Shown here one piece after another: positions 43,637 to 51,164 of a stretch of DNA of 64,000 nucleotides; position 1 is the first letter of the stretch; each line of letters starts with the position of its first letter. The DNA is from DASZVB01 sp036272055 (GTDB lineage: Bacteria > Myxococcota_A > Polyangia > Polyangiales > Polyangiaceae): assembly GCA_036272055.1 (NCBI GenBank), contig DATAZL010000133.1, forward strand, positions 186,001-250,000. The letters run 5' to 3'. The position numbers and the translations under genes were made by a program. A model generated the notes under the pieces. It ran no database searches, had not been told where the DNA came from, and was given only the letters and a program-made list of their open reading frames with translations.

Positions 43637-44301
43637 CGCCCGTACTCGAGGAGCACTCTCCCTCGCCAGCGGCGGTCGCCAGTCCGACGACCTCCCGCGG
43701 GCTCCTGCTCCTCTGCGCCGGGCTCGTCATCACCTGGACGCTTCTCATTCGCCGCTTCGGTGGCGGCGACGTCTATCCGGTGCTCGGTTCGTTCGCCCTC
43801 GGTGTCGTCGTGGCCATCGCGGCGCTCCGCGGTCCGGCACTCGCGCACGCGCTCCGGCCCACGACGCGAGCCGTGCTCTCCGGCCTGCTGATCGGCGTCG
43901 GGATGACCGTCGCGACGTATCCCGTCTTCGACATGGCGACGCGACTCGTCCCCGGGTTGCGCGCGAACGTCACGGAGCTCTATCGCGCCGCGGCCACCCG
44001 CACGGTGTGGCAATCGATGCCGTGGGTGCTCGTCATCATCCTCGCCGAGGAGTTTCTCTTTCGCAGCGCCCTCCTCGATGCGCTGGAACGACGAATGCGT
44101 CCCGCGGTGGGCATGCTCCTGTCGATCGCGGCCTACACGGTCGCGCAAGCTGGCACGGGTTCCGGCATCGTCGCGCTCATGGCGCTCGTCTGCGGCGCGG
44201 TATGGACGCTCCAGCGCCACTACACGAAGTCGCTGCTATCGCCTCTGATCTCACACCTCATCTGGACGCCCGTCGTGATCTTGCTGAAACCCGTGCTCTA
44301 G
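43633..44301 (+). CDS. CPBP family membrane protein
   Basis: 222 residues with about six hydrophobic segments (near 24-40, 48-65, 78-95, 132-148, 160-178, 200-215). CPBP motifs are reduced but recognisable: AEEFLFRSALLDAL (glutamates and Arg) and SHLIWTPVVIL (His); the central WxxxH motif is replaced by a Gln/Gly-rich stretch, so proteolytic activity is doubtful. The start overlaps the SDR stop as GTGA. Two CPBP proteins 4 kb apart are not close copies. The gene converges with the DJ-1 gene with a 7-bp spacer. Confidence 0.82.
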   Translation: MTPVLEEHSPSPAAVASPTTSRGLLLLCAGLVITWTLLIRRFGGGDVYPVLGSFALGVVVAIAALRGPALAHALRPTTRAVLSGLLIGVGMTVATYPVFDMATRLVPGLRANVTELYRAAATRTVWQSMPWVLVIILAEEFLFRSALLDALERRMRPAVGMLLSIAAYTVAQAGTGSGIVALMALVCGAVWTLQRHYTKSLLSPLISHLIWTPVVILLKPVL

Positions 44302-44308
44302 CCGTCGT

Positions 44309-44833
44309 TCAGCTCGGATGCGCGCCTGCGCCGTTCGTCATCAGCGACAGGGACTCGCGCACGAACGCGTCCAGGTCGTCGGGCTTGCGGCTGGTGACGA
44401 GATTCCGATCGACGGAGACTTCACGGTCGACGACATTTGCACCGGCGAGGCGCAGATCGACCTGGATGGTCTTCCAGGCCGTCATCGTCCGACCACGAAC
44501 CATGTCGGCCGTGATGAGGAGCTGGGGGCCGTGGCAAATTGCGAGGATGGGCTTGTCGGCGAAGGCTTTCGTGAACGCTACGAAGCGGTCGTCCGCCCGG
44601 AGCTGATCGGGCGAATGGCCGCCGGGAATGAAGAGCGCGCCCAAGGACTCCGGCTTCGCGTCGTCGATCGACGTGTCCGCGTCGATCGATTGCTTGCCCT
44701 GCTTGCCGGTGAGGCGTTCTCCCTTTTTTGCCCCGATCACCACTACATCGTGCCCCGCTGCCTTGAACTTGTCGTACGGCACGCGGAACTCCGAATCCTC
44801 GAATCCCTGACTGAGTACACATGCGATTCGCAT
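44309..44833 (-). CDS. DJ-1/PfpI family (type 1 glutamine amidotransferase-like) protein
   Basis: 174 residues from the ATG at 44833, with AAAGGAG seven bases upstream; a longer frame to 44863 is not needed. Landmarks: RIACVLSQGFEDSEF (conserved Glu), ALFIPGGHSPDQL, and the nucleophile elbow AICHGPQLL with Cys near 104. The group includes PfpI proteases, YhbO/YajL chaperones and deglycases; stress protection against carbonyl damage is the usual reading. Cytoplasmic. Downstream of the broken GNAT gene on the same strand. Confidence 0.92.
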   Translation of the reverse strand: MRIACVLSQGFEDSEFRVPYDKFKAAGHDVVVIGAKKGERLTGKQGKQSIDADTSIDDAKPESLGALFIPGGHSPDQLRADDRFVAFTKAFADKPILAICHGPQLLITADMVRGRTMTAWKTIQVDLRLAGANVVDREVSVDRNLVTSRKPDDLDAFVRESLSLMTNGAGAHPS

Positions 44834-44924
44834 TGGGTTTCTCCTTTGCGCGTCACGTTGCAAACCGCGTGCTCAGCGGCGCGCGTTCGACGAACCGACC
44901 GGCTGAGCGGGCGCGCTGCGCGCG

Positions 44925-45456
44925 TCACTGCGTGAGAACGCGTCGCATTGCGACGCGCTGCTCCGGAGCCGGCAGCCAGCGCCGTTCGTCGTCGAGGTGG
45001 TGGCGGACACCCAGGCTGCACTCGTCGTAGGGCACCCCGCCGAACCCTTCCTTCTCGTAGAAGAAACGATTGAAGGCGAGATGGCCGTAGGTGGTGAGCC
45101 AGAGCGACGGCTCGTGCTGGGCTCGGGCCCACGCGAGCGCGTGCCGCAACAGGAAGCGGCCGGCGCCGCGTTGCATCGCACTGTCGCCTGACGGAAAGCT
45201 GGTCGAGAAACGCGAACCCATCGAAGACGTCGAGTGCGGCGATACCGACTCGTTCGCCGTGTTCGTTCTTCGCGAAGAAGAGACGACCGAGCGCGATGCT
45301 CCGCGCCCAGCGCGCCTGCTCGTCGAGCACGAAGGGACAATCCTGCGCCAATGTGATGGTCACGCCGGCCTCGGCAAAGAGCTGGGTCGAGTCTTCGTCG
45401 ATGGCGATGACCAGCGGAAGATCCTCGGGCGCAGCAACCTCGATGGAATAAGACAT
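44925..45456 (-). pseudogene. GNAT N-acetyltransferase gene with one frameshift
   Basis: From the ATG at 45456 the product reads MSYSIEVAAPEDLPLVIAID and continues to FDGFAFLDQLSV (beta4 of a GNAT). At the GG near 45187-45188 the frame shifts; with one G removed it runs on as SDSAMQRGAGRFLLRHALAW (the acetyl-CoA pyrophosphate loop QRGAGR), then GHLAFNRFFYEKEGF to the stop at 44925, 176 residues in total. Everything needed for a functional acetyltransferase is present apart from that single base, so this is either a very recent mutation or a sequencing error. Divergent from the type-B esterase gene. Confidence 0.8.
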
Positions 45457-45629
45457 GGCGAGTGAATATGTCGCCCCCAGATCCGCGGTTACAGCGCGAA
45501 ACCCGCGCGGCGAGTCTCGCCGGCTCATTGCACGGGCGCCGCCGTTCGAGGATAGTCGGCCGGTCACGGCGTGCGCGTCGGTTGCGCGCGACGGCGTGAG
45601 GTCTGGGCACTGACGGGAGACTTTTTCAC

Positions 45630-47243
45630 ATGATGCTGCGACGATGGCTCGGTTCCTTGCTCGTGCTCTCGACGGGGATGACGTGCGGAGCGTGCGGGAG
45701 TGACGGTTCCTCGGGCGGAGGCGGCGCTGCGGGTGCCGACGTGACGGTTCCCGGCGTCGGTACGATCAACGGCGCCAAGACGTCGACGATGCGCAGCTAC
45801 AAGGGAATCCCCTACGCGGCTCCCCCGGTCGGCCCGCTTCGCTGGAAGCCACCGCAGAAGGCCGCGCCGCTCGCCGCCCCTCTCGACGCGACGAAGTTCG
45901 GGAGCGGGTGCGCGCAGCCCAAGGGGTTCTTCGGTACCGATTCGGCGAGCGAGGACTGCCTGTTCCTCAACGTGTACGCGCCGGCGGGGCCCGGCCCCTA
46001 CCCTGTCATGTTCTGGATCCACGGCGGCGCGTTCCTCGCCGGCGAGTCGACGGAATACGATCCGACGAAGCTCGTGGCAGAGGGTGTGATCGTCGTGACT
46101 ATCAACTACCGCCTCGGGATGCTCGGCTTCCTCGCGCACCCGGCGATCGACAACGGTGCGGGCATGGCCTCGACCAACTTCGGCCTGCTCGACCAGCAGC
46201 TCGCTCTTCACTGGGTCCAGGACAACATCGGAAGCTTCGGTGGCGACAAGAACAACGTCACAATCTTCGGTGAATCGGCAGGTGGCTTCAGCGTGCACTC
46301 ACAGCTCGTGATGCCCGGCGCGCACGGCCTCTTCCAGAAAGCGATCGTCGAGAGCGGCGCCTACGGAAACACACTGCAGCCGACGCTCGACACCGCGCAG
46401 ATGCAGGGCGCATCGTTCGCTACTGCCGCCCACTGCCCGACTCCCTGTACGGCCGATTTCCTGCGCGGAGTGAGCACCGCCGACGTCCTCGCCGCCCAGG
46501 GCTCCCTGAACCTGCAGACCGTACTCCCCGCAGTCGACGGCACGGTGATTCCGATGGGCGGCGTCGGCGGGGCGCTCACCATGGGCACCTACGAGAAGGT
46601 GCCGATGATCGAGGGCTCGAACCACGACGAATGGGCGCTCTTCGTCGCGCTCTACATGCTCCAGACGAACGCCATGATGGCCACCCAGGCCGACTACGAA
46701 GCCGCGGCCGCCGCGACGTTCGGCGTCTCGACCGCCATCGCCGACTCGCTCATCGGGCAATACCCGCTGTCGAGTTATATGGGGGATCCCGCAGCGGCGC
46801 TGACGGCGGCGGGCACCGATTTCGTCTTCTCCTGCCCGAGCCGTGTGGCAGCGACGAGCCTCTCGGCGAACGCACCGACGTACGCGTACGAGTTCAGCGA
46901 CGAGAACGCGCCCGAGCTCTTCTTGCCGGTGCCCACCGTCGATCCGTCGTTCAAGTTCGGCGCCGCGCACGCGAGCGAGATCCAGTTCCTGTGGAGCACC
47001 GCGCCCACAATGGCCGGCGCCGTCGGCTCCTACGGCGGCCCCCTCTCCGCCGACGAGCAAGCGCTCTCGGCCACCATGGTGAAGTACTGGGCCCAGTTCG
47101 CCAAAGCAGGCGACCCCAACATCGCCGGAGCCCCCACGTGGCCCGCCTACACCGCCGCCACCGACACGATGCTCACCTTCGCCACCCCCGCCACCAGCGT
47201 AGCCGCCACCACGGCGTTCAAGACCGCTCACAAGTGCCAGTAA
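45630..47243 (+). CDS. Secreted type-B carboxylesterase lipoprotein
   Basis: 537 residues. Signal peptide with lipobox TCGAC (Cys22), a short Gly-rich spacer, then a full type-B carboxylesterase: oxyanion HGGAFLAGE at 131-139, nucleophile S216 in GESAGG, acid in EGSNHDEW and catalytic His in FGAAHASEIQFLW. Family-typical Cys pairs (GCAQ..EDC and HCPTPC) suggest disulfides, fitting an extracytoplasmic enzyme. Ester substrate unknown. It differs from the cytoplasmic esterase at 30.7 kb mainly by the signal and C-terminal half. The 173-bp divergent gap to the GNAT gene should contain its promoter; none was pinned down. Confidence 0.92.
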   Translation: MMLRRWLGSLLVLSTGMTCGACGSDGSSGGGGAAGADVTVPGVGTINGAKTSTMRSYKGIPYAAPPVGPLRWKPPQKAAPLAAPLDATKFGSGCAQPKGFFGTDSASEDCLFLNVYAPAGPGPYPVMFWIHGGAFLAGESTEYDPTKLVAEGVIVVTINYRLGMLGFLAHPAIDNGAGMASTNFGLLDQQLALHWVQDNIGSFGGDKNNVTIFGESAGGFSVHSQLVMPGAHGLFQKAIVESGAYGNTLQPTLDTAQMQGASFATAAHCPTPCTADFLRGVSTADVLAAQGSLNLQTVLPAVDGTVIPMGGVGGALTMGTYEKVPMIEGSNHDEWALFVALYMLQTNAMMATQADYEAAAAATFGVSTAIADSLIGQYPLSSYMGDPAAALTAAGTDFVFSCPSRVAATSLSANAPTYAYEFSDENAPELFLPVPTVDPSFKFGAAHASEIQFLWSTAPTMAGAVGSYGGPLSADEQALSATMVKYWAQFAKAGDPNIAGAPTWPAYTAATDTMLTFATPATSVAATTAFKTAHKCQ

Positions 47244-47298
47244 CCGCGTAGCGGCAAGCGCCGAGGTGAAGACCGAGCGCTCTGCCATGGCGACGCCC

Positions 47299-47355
47299 TC
47301 CAGGTGAGTGCTCCCATCGCGGCGCAAAGCACCGGCGGTTCGTCCTAAGCGTCGC
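47299..47355 (+). repeat. 57-bp direct repeat, left copy
   Basis: Matches 48325-48381 at 54 of 57 positions in the same orientation. The two copies bracket the broken REP-associated transposase gene. A more diverged relative (GGCGGCTCGTCGCGAGCGTC) occurs near 47502-47521. The 527 bp between the esterase stop and the transposase start hold these repeats and no convincing gene. Confidence 0.8.
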
Positions 47356-47683
47356 TTCCGTTCGCCCTCGTAGGCTTGTCGGAGCATTGGGAACGCCGAA
47401 GCAAGCTCTGCCCAGTCAAGCCTAGCGCGGATCCGGCAACTCCATCGCCAGGCATCGCGCGCCGACGGTGCAGGTCGCGGATGACATGCTCGCGGCGCGG
47501 AGACGCGGCGGCTCGTCGCGAGCGTCGTGACCGCTCCGTCTCGGTGGGATTTTTGAAACTGCGGTGCCGCGCGCCCGCTCTCGCCGTTGAAGCCCACGGC
47601 GGCGCGGAGAGCGGTCGGCTCGCCGCGATGGACGTCTTCGTGAACGGCGGAGTTGAAGATGGGCGGTCCTCGTCAGCGGGTTC

Positions 47684-47700
47684 TGCGCAATCAAGTGACA
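47684..47700 (+). repeat. Left terminal-like inverted repeat of transposase region
   Basis: TCTGCGCAATCAAGTGA here is matched in inverse orientation near 48536-48552 with one mismatch. The pair flanks the transposase remnant and may mark the ends of an older element. Confidence 0.55.
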
Positions 47701-47770
47701 TCGCTCGGGCGACGTGAAAATCATTCGAGCTGGGGCTTCCGTATTCGCGCGCGTGCGCTACACTCTGGGG

Positions 47771-48316
47771 GTGACGCGGGGGAAGGTCGGGCGAACGCGG
47801 CCGTTACGTTCAGTGCAACTCGGGCTGCCCTTCCGTACGCACGGCGGTCGTCGCGCAGGCGCGGGGCGAAAGCCGAGGAACGGGCGAAAAGCGGGCGTGT
47901 CGCACAGGCCGCGCCCGGCGCTGAAGGCGCGACATCCTGTGCACGTCACGATGAAGCTGGTCACGGGGTTGCCGAATATCTGACATCGGTCGCTGTCGAC
48001 GTTGATGTTCGCGGCGTTTCGCGCGGCGAAGGAGCGGTTCGGGACTCGGCTCGTGCAGATCTCCTTGCAGTCGAACCACGTGCATCTCATCGTCGAAACC
48101 GAGAGCAAAGACGCACTGTCGCGCGCGACGCAGGGGCTCGGCGGTCGCGTCGCTCACCGGCTGAACAAGCGCTGGCGGCGGCACGGCCCGGTGCTCGCCG
48201 ATCGATACCACTTGCGGGCGCTCAAGACTCCGCTCGAGGTGGTACGACGTGGAGGGCTCCCCCCCAATGCGTACGAGTACGTGCTTCACGCCGCGGAAGA
48301 CGCGCTAAGAATCTAG
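47771..48316 (+). pseudogene. REP-associated tyrosine transposase (RAYT/Y1_Tnp), interrupted by a stop codon
   Basis: From the GTG at 47771 the product has the typical opening QLGLPFRTHGGRRAGAGRKP and ARHPVHVTMKLVTGLPN, then TGA at the codon where relatives usually have Arg (CGA to TGA would be one transition). The same frame resumes as MFAAFRAAKERFGTRL with the HUH motif in QSNHVHLIVE and the catalytic Tyr in VLADRYHLRALKTP. The last ~30 residues (VVRRGGLPPNAYEYVL, around a seven-C run) no longer match relatives. RAYTs are single-copy domesticated nucleases linked to REP palindromes and act on single-stranded DNA; this copy should be inactive. Confidence 0.85.
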
Positions 48317-48324
48317 AGCGGCGA

Positions 48325-48381
48325 TCCAGGTGAGTGCTCCCATCGCGGCGCGAAGCACCGGCGGTTCGTCGTGAGCGTCGC
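48325..48381 (+). repeat. 57-bp direct repeat, right copy
   Basis: Partner of 47299-47355 (3 mismatches), starting nine bases after the transposase frame ends. The remaining ~330 bp up to the LysR gene contain the right inverted repeat and no gene that I can support. Confidence 0.8.
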
Positions 48382-48535
48382 GGAACAGGCAGCGGCTGCA
48401 GGGCGCGTTCGAGAGTCGCGTCGGCGAATTTTGACCGCGCAAATTGAACATAAGACGTGCGGCGCAGTTGGCGGCGCGAGCGTCCAGCGACTGTATCGCC
48501 ACGCCTGCCGACGGGCACATCACAGTTTCGGCGCT

Positions 48536-48552
48536 CACTTGATTGAGCAGAC
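48536..48552 (-). repeat. Right terminal-like inverted repeat of transposase region
   Basis: TCACTTGATTGAGCAGA is the reverse complement of the repeat at 47684-47700 with one difference. Confidence 0.55.
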
Positions 48553-48708
48553 TCCTCGGCAGGAGGCGCGCAACGGATCGAATTGAAGCCATTCGCGACA
48601 CTCGCGCGAGCTCGGGAAGGCTCACCCGCCGTCGGCCAAGAAGAAGTTCGTGGGCGGGTGCCCGCTCATCGATCAGAGGGGGCGATACGTATCCGAAGGG
48701 CTCGCCCC

Positions 48709-49665
48709 TCAATCCGGACGACCCGAGAAGTAGGCGCGCTGGGTTTCGAAGAGTTCCGTGAGTACCGAGACGGCTGCTCGGACGCGGGCGGTGTCGCGCG
48801 CTGACTCGTGGTAGACGAGGTAGCCGGGCGCGGTTGCGATGGGGCCGTCGAAGAGTCGGACCATTTCGAGGCGGGAGTCGGCTACCGGGGCGGGCAGGAC
48901 GCTGATGCCGGAGCCGGATGCGACCAGGTAGGCGGCCGCTTCGGTGTTCTCGACGAGGATCGAGCTGGTCGAGGCGCCGCGGTTCTCTTCCAGCCAGCGT
49001 GGGCCGGGCACCTGGTGCATCGCCTTCACGTAGCGGACGAGCCGGTGGCACCCGAGCCCGTTGCTGGACGCCGGAGTCCCATGCTCGGCGAGGTAGCTCT
49101 TGGAGGCGTAGACGCACCAGCCGAGCTCGAAGACGTGCTTGCACACGAGCCCCGGCTCCGTCGGACGAAACATGCGTAGCGCGATGTCTGCCTCTCCCTT
49201 GGCCAGGTCGACGGTGCGGTTCTCACCGGACAGCTCGATGGCGAGCTCGGGATGGCTCTCGCGCGCGGCGCTCATCAGCCGCGCGAGGACGGCGCTGAGC
49301 CCAGGTGGACACGAGACCAGGACCGGGAGCGACGTGGACGCCTTGGCGGATTGAACGGCACGGGTCGCGTCGTTCACCGCGCGCTGCACGACCTCTGCCG
49401 CGCAAAGGACGGTGCGCCCCTCGGCGGTCCAGGCGAACTTCTGTCCCCGGACGATGAGGCAGGCGCCCACGCTCTCTTCGAGAGCGGCCAGACGGCGGCT
49501 CACCGTCGAGCTGTCGACTCCGAGCACCCGAGACGCGCCCGCGACGGAACCGCCCTGTGCCAGGGCCAGGATGATCTTGAAATCGTTCCAGTCCGGTTCG
49601 CTCATCGGAACCTGGGCACCGAGGCAGTCCAGCGCACTCGGATCGGTGAGATCCAGGTCTCTCAT
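48709..49665 (-). CDS. LysR family transcriptional regulator
   Basis: 318 residues from the ATG at 49665 (AAAGG five bases upstream); the ATG at 49605 gives the more family-like opening MSEPDWNDFKIILALAQGG and is a serious alternative. HTH near 35-55 (SVAGASRVLGVDSSTVSRRLAALE), then the substrate-binding domain (GEADIALRMFRPTEPGLVCKHV). It is divergent from an operon encoding a VOC dioxygenase-like protein, a GST and maleylacetate reductase, the same order of regulator and enzymes found in some hydroquinone/chlorophenol pathways, so it probably controls that operon through the inverted repeat in the shared promoter region. Confidence 0.9.
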   Translation of the reverse strand: MRDLDLTDPSALDCLGAQVPMSEPDWNDFKIILALAQGGSVAGASRVLGVDSSTVSRRLAALEESVGACLIVRGQKFAWTAEGRTVLCAAEVVQRAVNDATRAVQSAKASTSLPVLVSCPPGLSAVLARLMSAARESHPELAIELSGENRTVDLAKGEADIALRMFRPTEPGLVCKHVFELGWCVYASKSYLAEHGTPASSNGLGCHRLVRYVKAMHQVPGPRWLEENRGASTSSILVENTEAAAYLVASGSGISVLPAPVADSRLEMVRLFDGPIATAPGYLVYHESARDTARVRAAVSVLTELFETQRAYFSGRPD

Positions 49666-49744
49666 GAGGCCTTTCCGCGGTCAATCCTGCGAAGATCGGT
49701 GAGCAATCGCGTTCAGTCTGCACACCGGCTCGAGCGCGCGCGCC

Positions 49745-49777
49745 CCCATCTCTGCAACCGCTGCTTGCAGAGATGGG
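49745..49777. promoter_or_regulatory. Perfect 13-bp inverted repeat, candidate LysR operator
   Basis: Arms CCCATCTCTGCAA (49745-49757) and TTGCAGAGATGGG (49765-49777) match perfectly around a 7-nt spacer, in the 174-bp gap between the LysR gene and the VOC-GST-maleylacetate reductase operon. Position between divergent genes favours an operator; no T-tract follows, which argues against a terminator. Confidence 0.65.
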
Positions 49778-49839
49778 CATTGAGGGGAATCTGTAATCCG
49801 GGCGATACACGAACCCGCTTCGGCAAGAGAGGACTGGCG

Positions 49840-50364
49840 ATGACGCTCAAGCACCCGACTGATTCCGGCATCAAGGGCCTGCATCACAACGCCTACCGCT
49901 GCCGCGATTCCGAAGAGACCCGAAAATTCTACGAAGATTTCCTCGGATTGCCGCTCGCGACCACGCTCGAGCTGACCTCGACGAAGAGCGCCCGGGCCTG
50001 TCACCACCTGCACACATTCTACGAGCTCGACGACGGGAGCTACCTCGCGTTCTTCGACGCTCCGGACATGCCGTTCGAATTCGCACAGCGGCACGACTTC
50101 GACCTCCACATCGCGCTCGAGGTGACGTACGAGCACATGCTCGCGATGAAAGCCAAAGGGGAGGCCCTCGGGCTCGACGTACGCGGCGTCTCCGATCACG
50201 ACTTCATCCACTCGATCTACTTCCGTGATCCGAACGGATACGTGATCGAGCTGACGAGTCGCATGCCGCACCACGAAGAAGCGACCGACAACACGAAGAA
50301 CGCCGCGCGCGCGAAGCTCGACCGGTGGCAGCGCACCAAGGCACAGACGCCGGTCGATCACTGA
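49840..50364 (+). CDS. VOC family dioxygenase/glyoxalase-like protein
   Basis: 174 residues from the ATG at 49840 (GAGAGGA upstream). Two VOC modules share a complete two-His-one-carboxylate metal site: H16 in LHHNAYRC, H90 in FDLHIAL and E137 in YVIELTS, as in extradiol dioxygenases and glyoxalase I. At 174 residues it is about half the length of PcpA/LinE hydroquinone dioxygenases, so the reaction could be ring cleavage or an isomerase-type step. It is the first gene of a three-gene operon (54 nt to the GST gene) ending in maleylacetate reductase, which favours aromatic catabolism. Confidence 0.85.
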   Translation: MTLKHPTDSGIKGLHHNAYRCRDSEETRKFYEDFLGLPLATTLELTSTKSARACHHLHTFYELDDGSYLAFFDAPDMPFEFAQRHDFDLHIALEVTYEHMLAMKAKGEALGLDVRGVSDHDFIHSIYFRDPNGYVIELTSRMPHHEEATDNTKNAARAKLDRWQRTKAQTPVDH

Positions 50365-50417
50365 CTCGCGCGACCGTTCAACGCAATTTCACCGACACCA
50401 AAGAGGAGAGAAACCCG

Positions 50418-51107
50418 ATGACGACCCAACTGCACATGCTTCCGCCCAGCGTAAATAGCCTCGCCGTCCGCGTGTTCCTGCGCGCCGCCGACCTGCCCCA
50501 CAGCGAGCAGAACGCCTGGGGCAAGACGCGCTCGCCCGAGTTCATGGCGATGATCCCCGCTCATCTGACGCCCGCGATCGAGCACAAGGACCACCCGCGC
50601 GGCGCGATGTGGGAGAGCTGCGCGATCATGATGTATCTCGCGAACAAGCATCACCTCGACGCGCTCTACCCGGCCGACCCGGGCCGCCGCGCGCTCATCG
50701 ACTCGGCGAATTTCTACATGACGGGCACGCTGTACCCGCTCGTCGCGCGTTCGGCCTACCCGCGCCTCGGCTTCCCGCTGTACGCCGGTGAGGTGCACTC
50801 CGCAGAAGACTCCACGCCGGCTCAGAAGAACGCCGCGCGCGCCGCTTCCGAGGCCGCGCTCGCGGAGCCGCTCGAGGTCTTCCGCACCTATTTCGTGCGT
50901 GACGGCTTCATCGGTGACGGCCCGTCGCCGTCGATCGCCGACATCCGTCTGGCTGCGACGCTCGAGTTCCTCGCGATGAACGACGCGCCGCTCCCCGCGT
51001 GGTGCAAGGACTACGTGCACCGCATCGAAGCCAAGCTGGGCAAGGCGTACAGCGAGCCCGCAGCCGACGTGCGCGGCATGGTGGCGCAGGCGAAGAAGGC
51101 CTCCTGA
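50418..51107 (+). CDS. Glutathione S-transferase family protein of a catabolic operon
   Basis: 229 residues from the ATG with GAGGAGAG upstream. Thioredoxin-like N-terminal domain with residues for the glutathione site (SVNSLAVRVFLRAADLPH, TPAIEH, WESCAIMMYLANKH), then a helical domain ending SIADIRLAATLEFLAM. Its place between a VOC protein and maleylacetate reductase resembles the arrangement in which a GST dehalogenates or isomerises ring-cleavage intermediates (as LinD/PcpC or maleylpyruvate/maleylacetoacetate isomerases); which of these applies is not decidable here. Cytoplasmic. Confidence 0.87.
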   Translation: MTTQLHMLPPSVNSLAVRVFLRAADLPHSEQNAWGKTRSPEFMAMIPAHLTPAIEHKDHPRGAMWESCAIMMYLANKHHLDALYPADPGRRALIDSANFYMTGTLYPLVARSAYPRLGFPLYAGEVHSAEDSTPAQKNAARAASEAALAEPLEVFRTYFVRDGFIGDGPSPSIADIRLAATLEFLAMNDAPLPAWCKDYVHRIEAKLGKAYSEPAADVRGMVAQAKKAS

Positions 51108-51164
51108 ATCAGTGACGAGGGGGCGTCCAATCTCGCTCCTGATGCTGTAAACCGGGGGCAGCGC

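Noticed and set aside
48305..49144. 279-codon minus-strand open frame beside the RAYT remnant
   Set aside because: Arg/Pro-rich, spans the repeats and part of the LysR gene in another frame; no domain and no plausible start.
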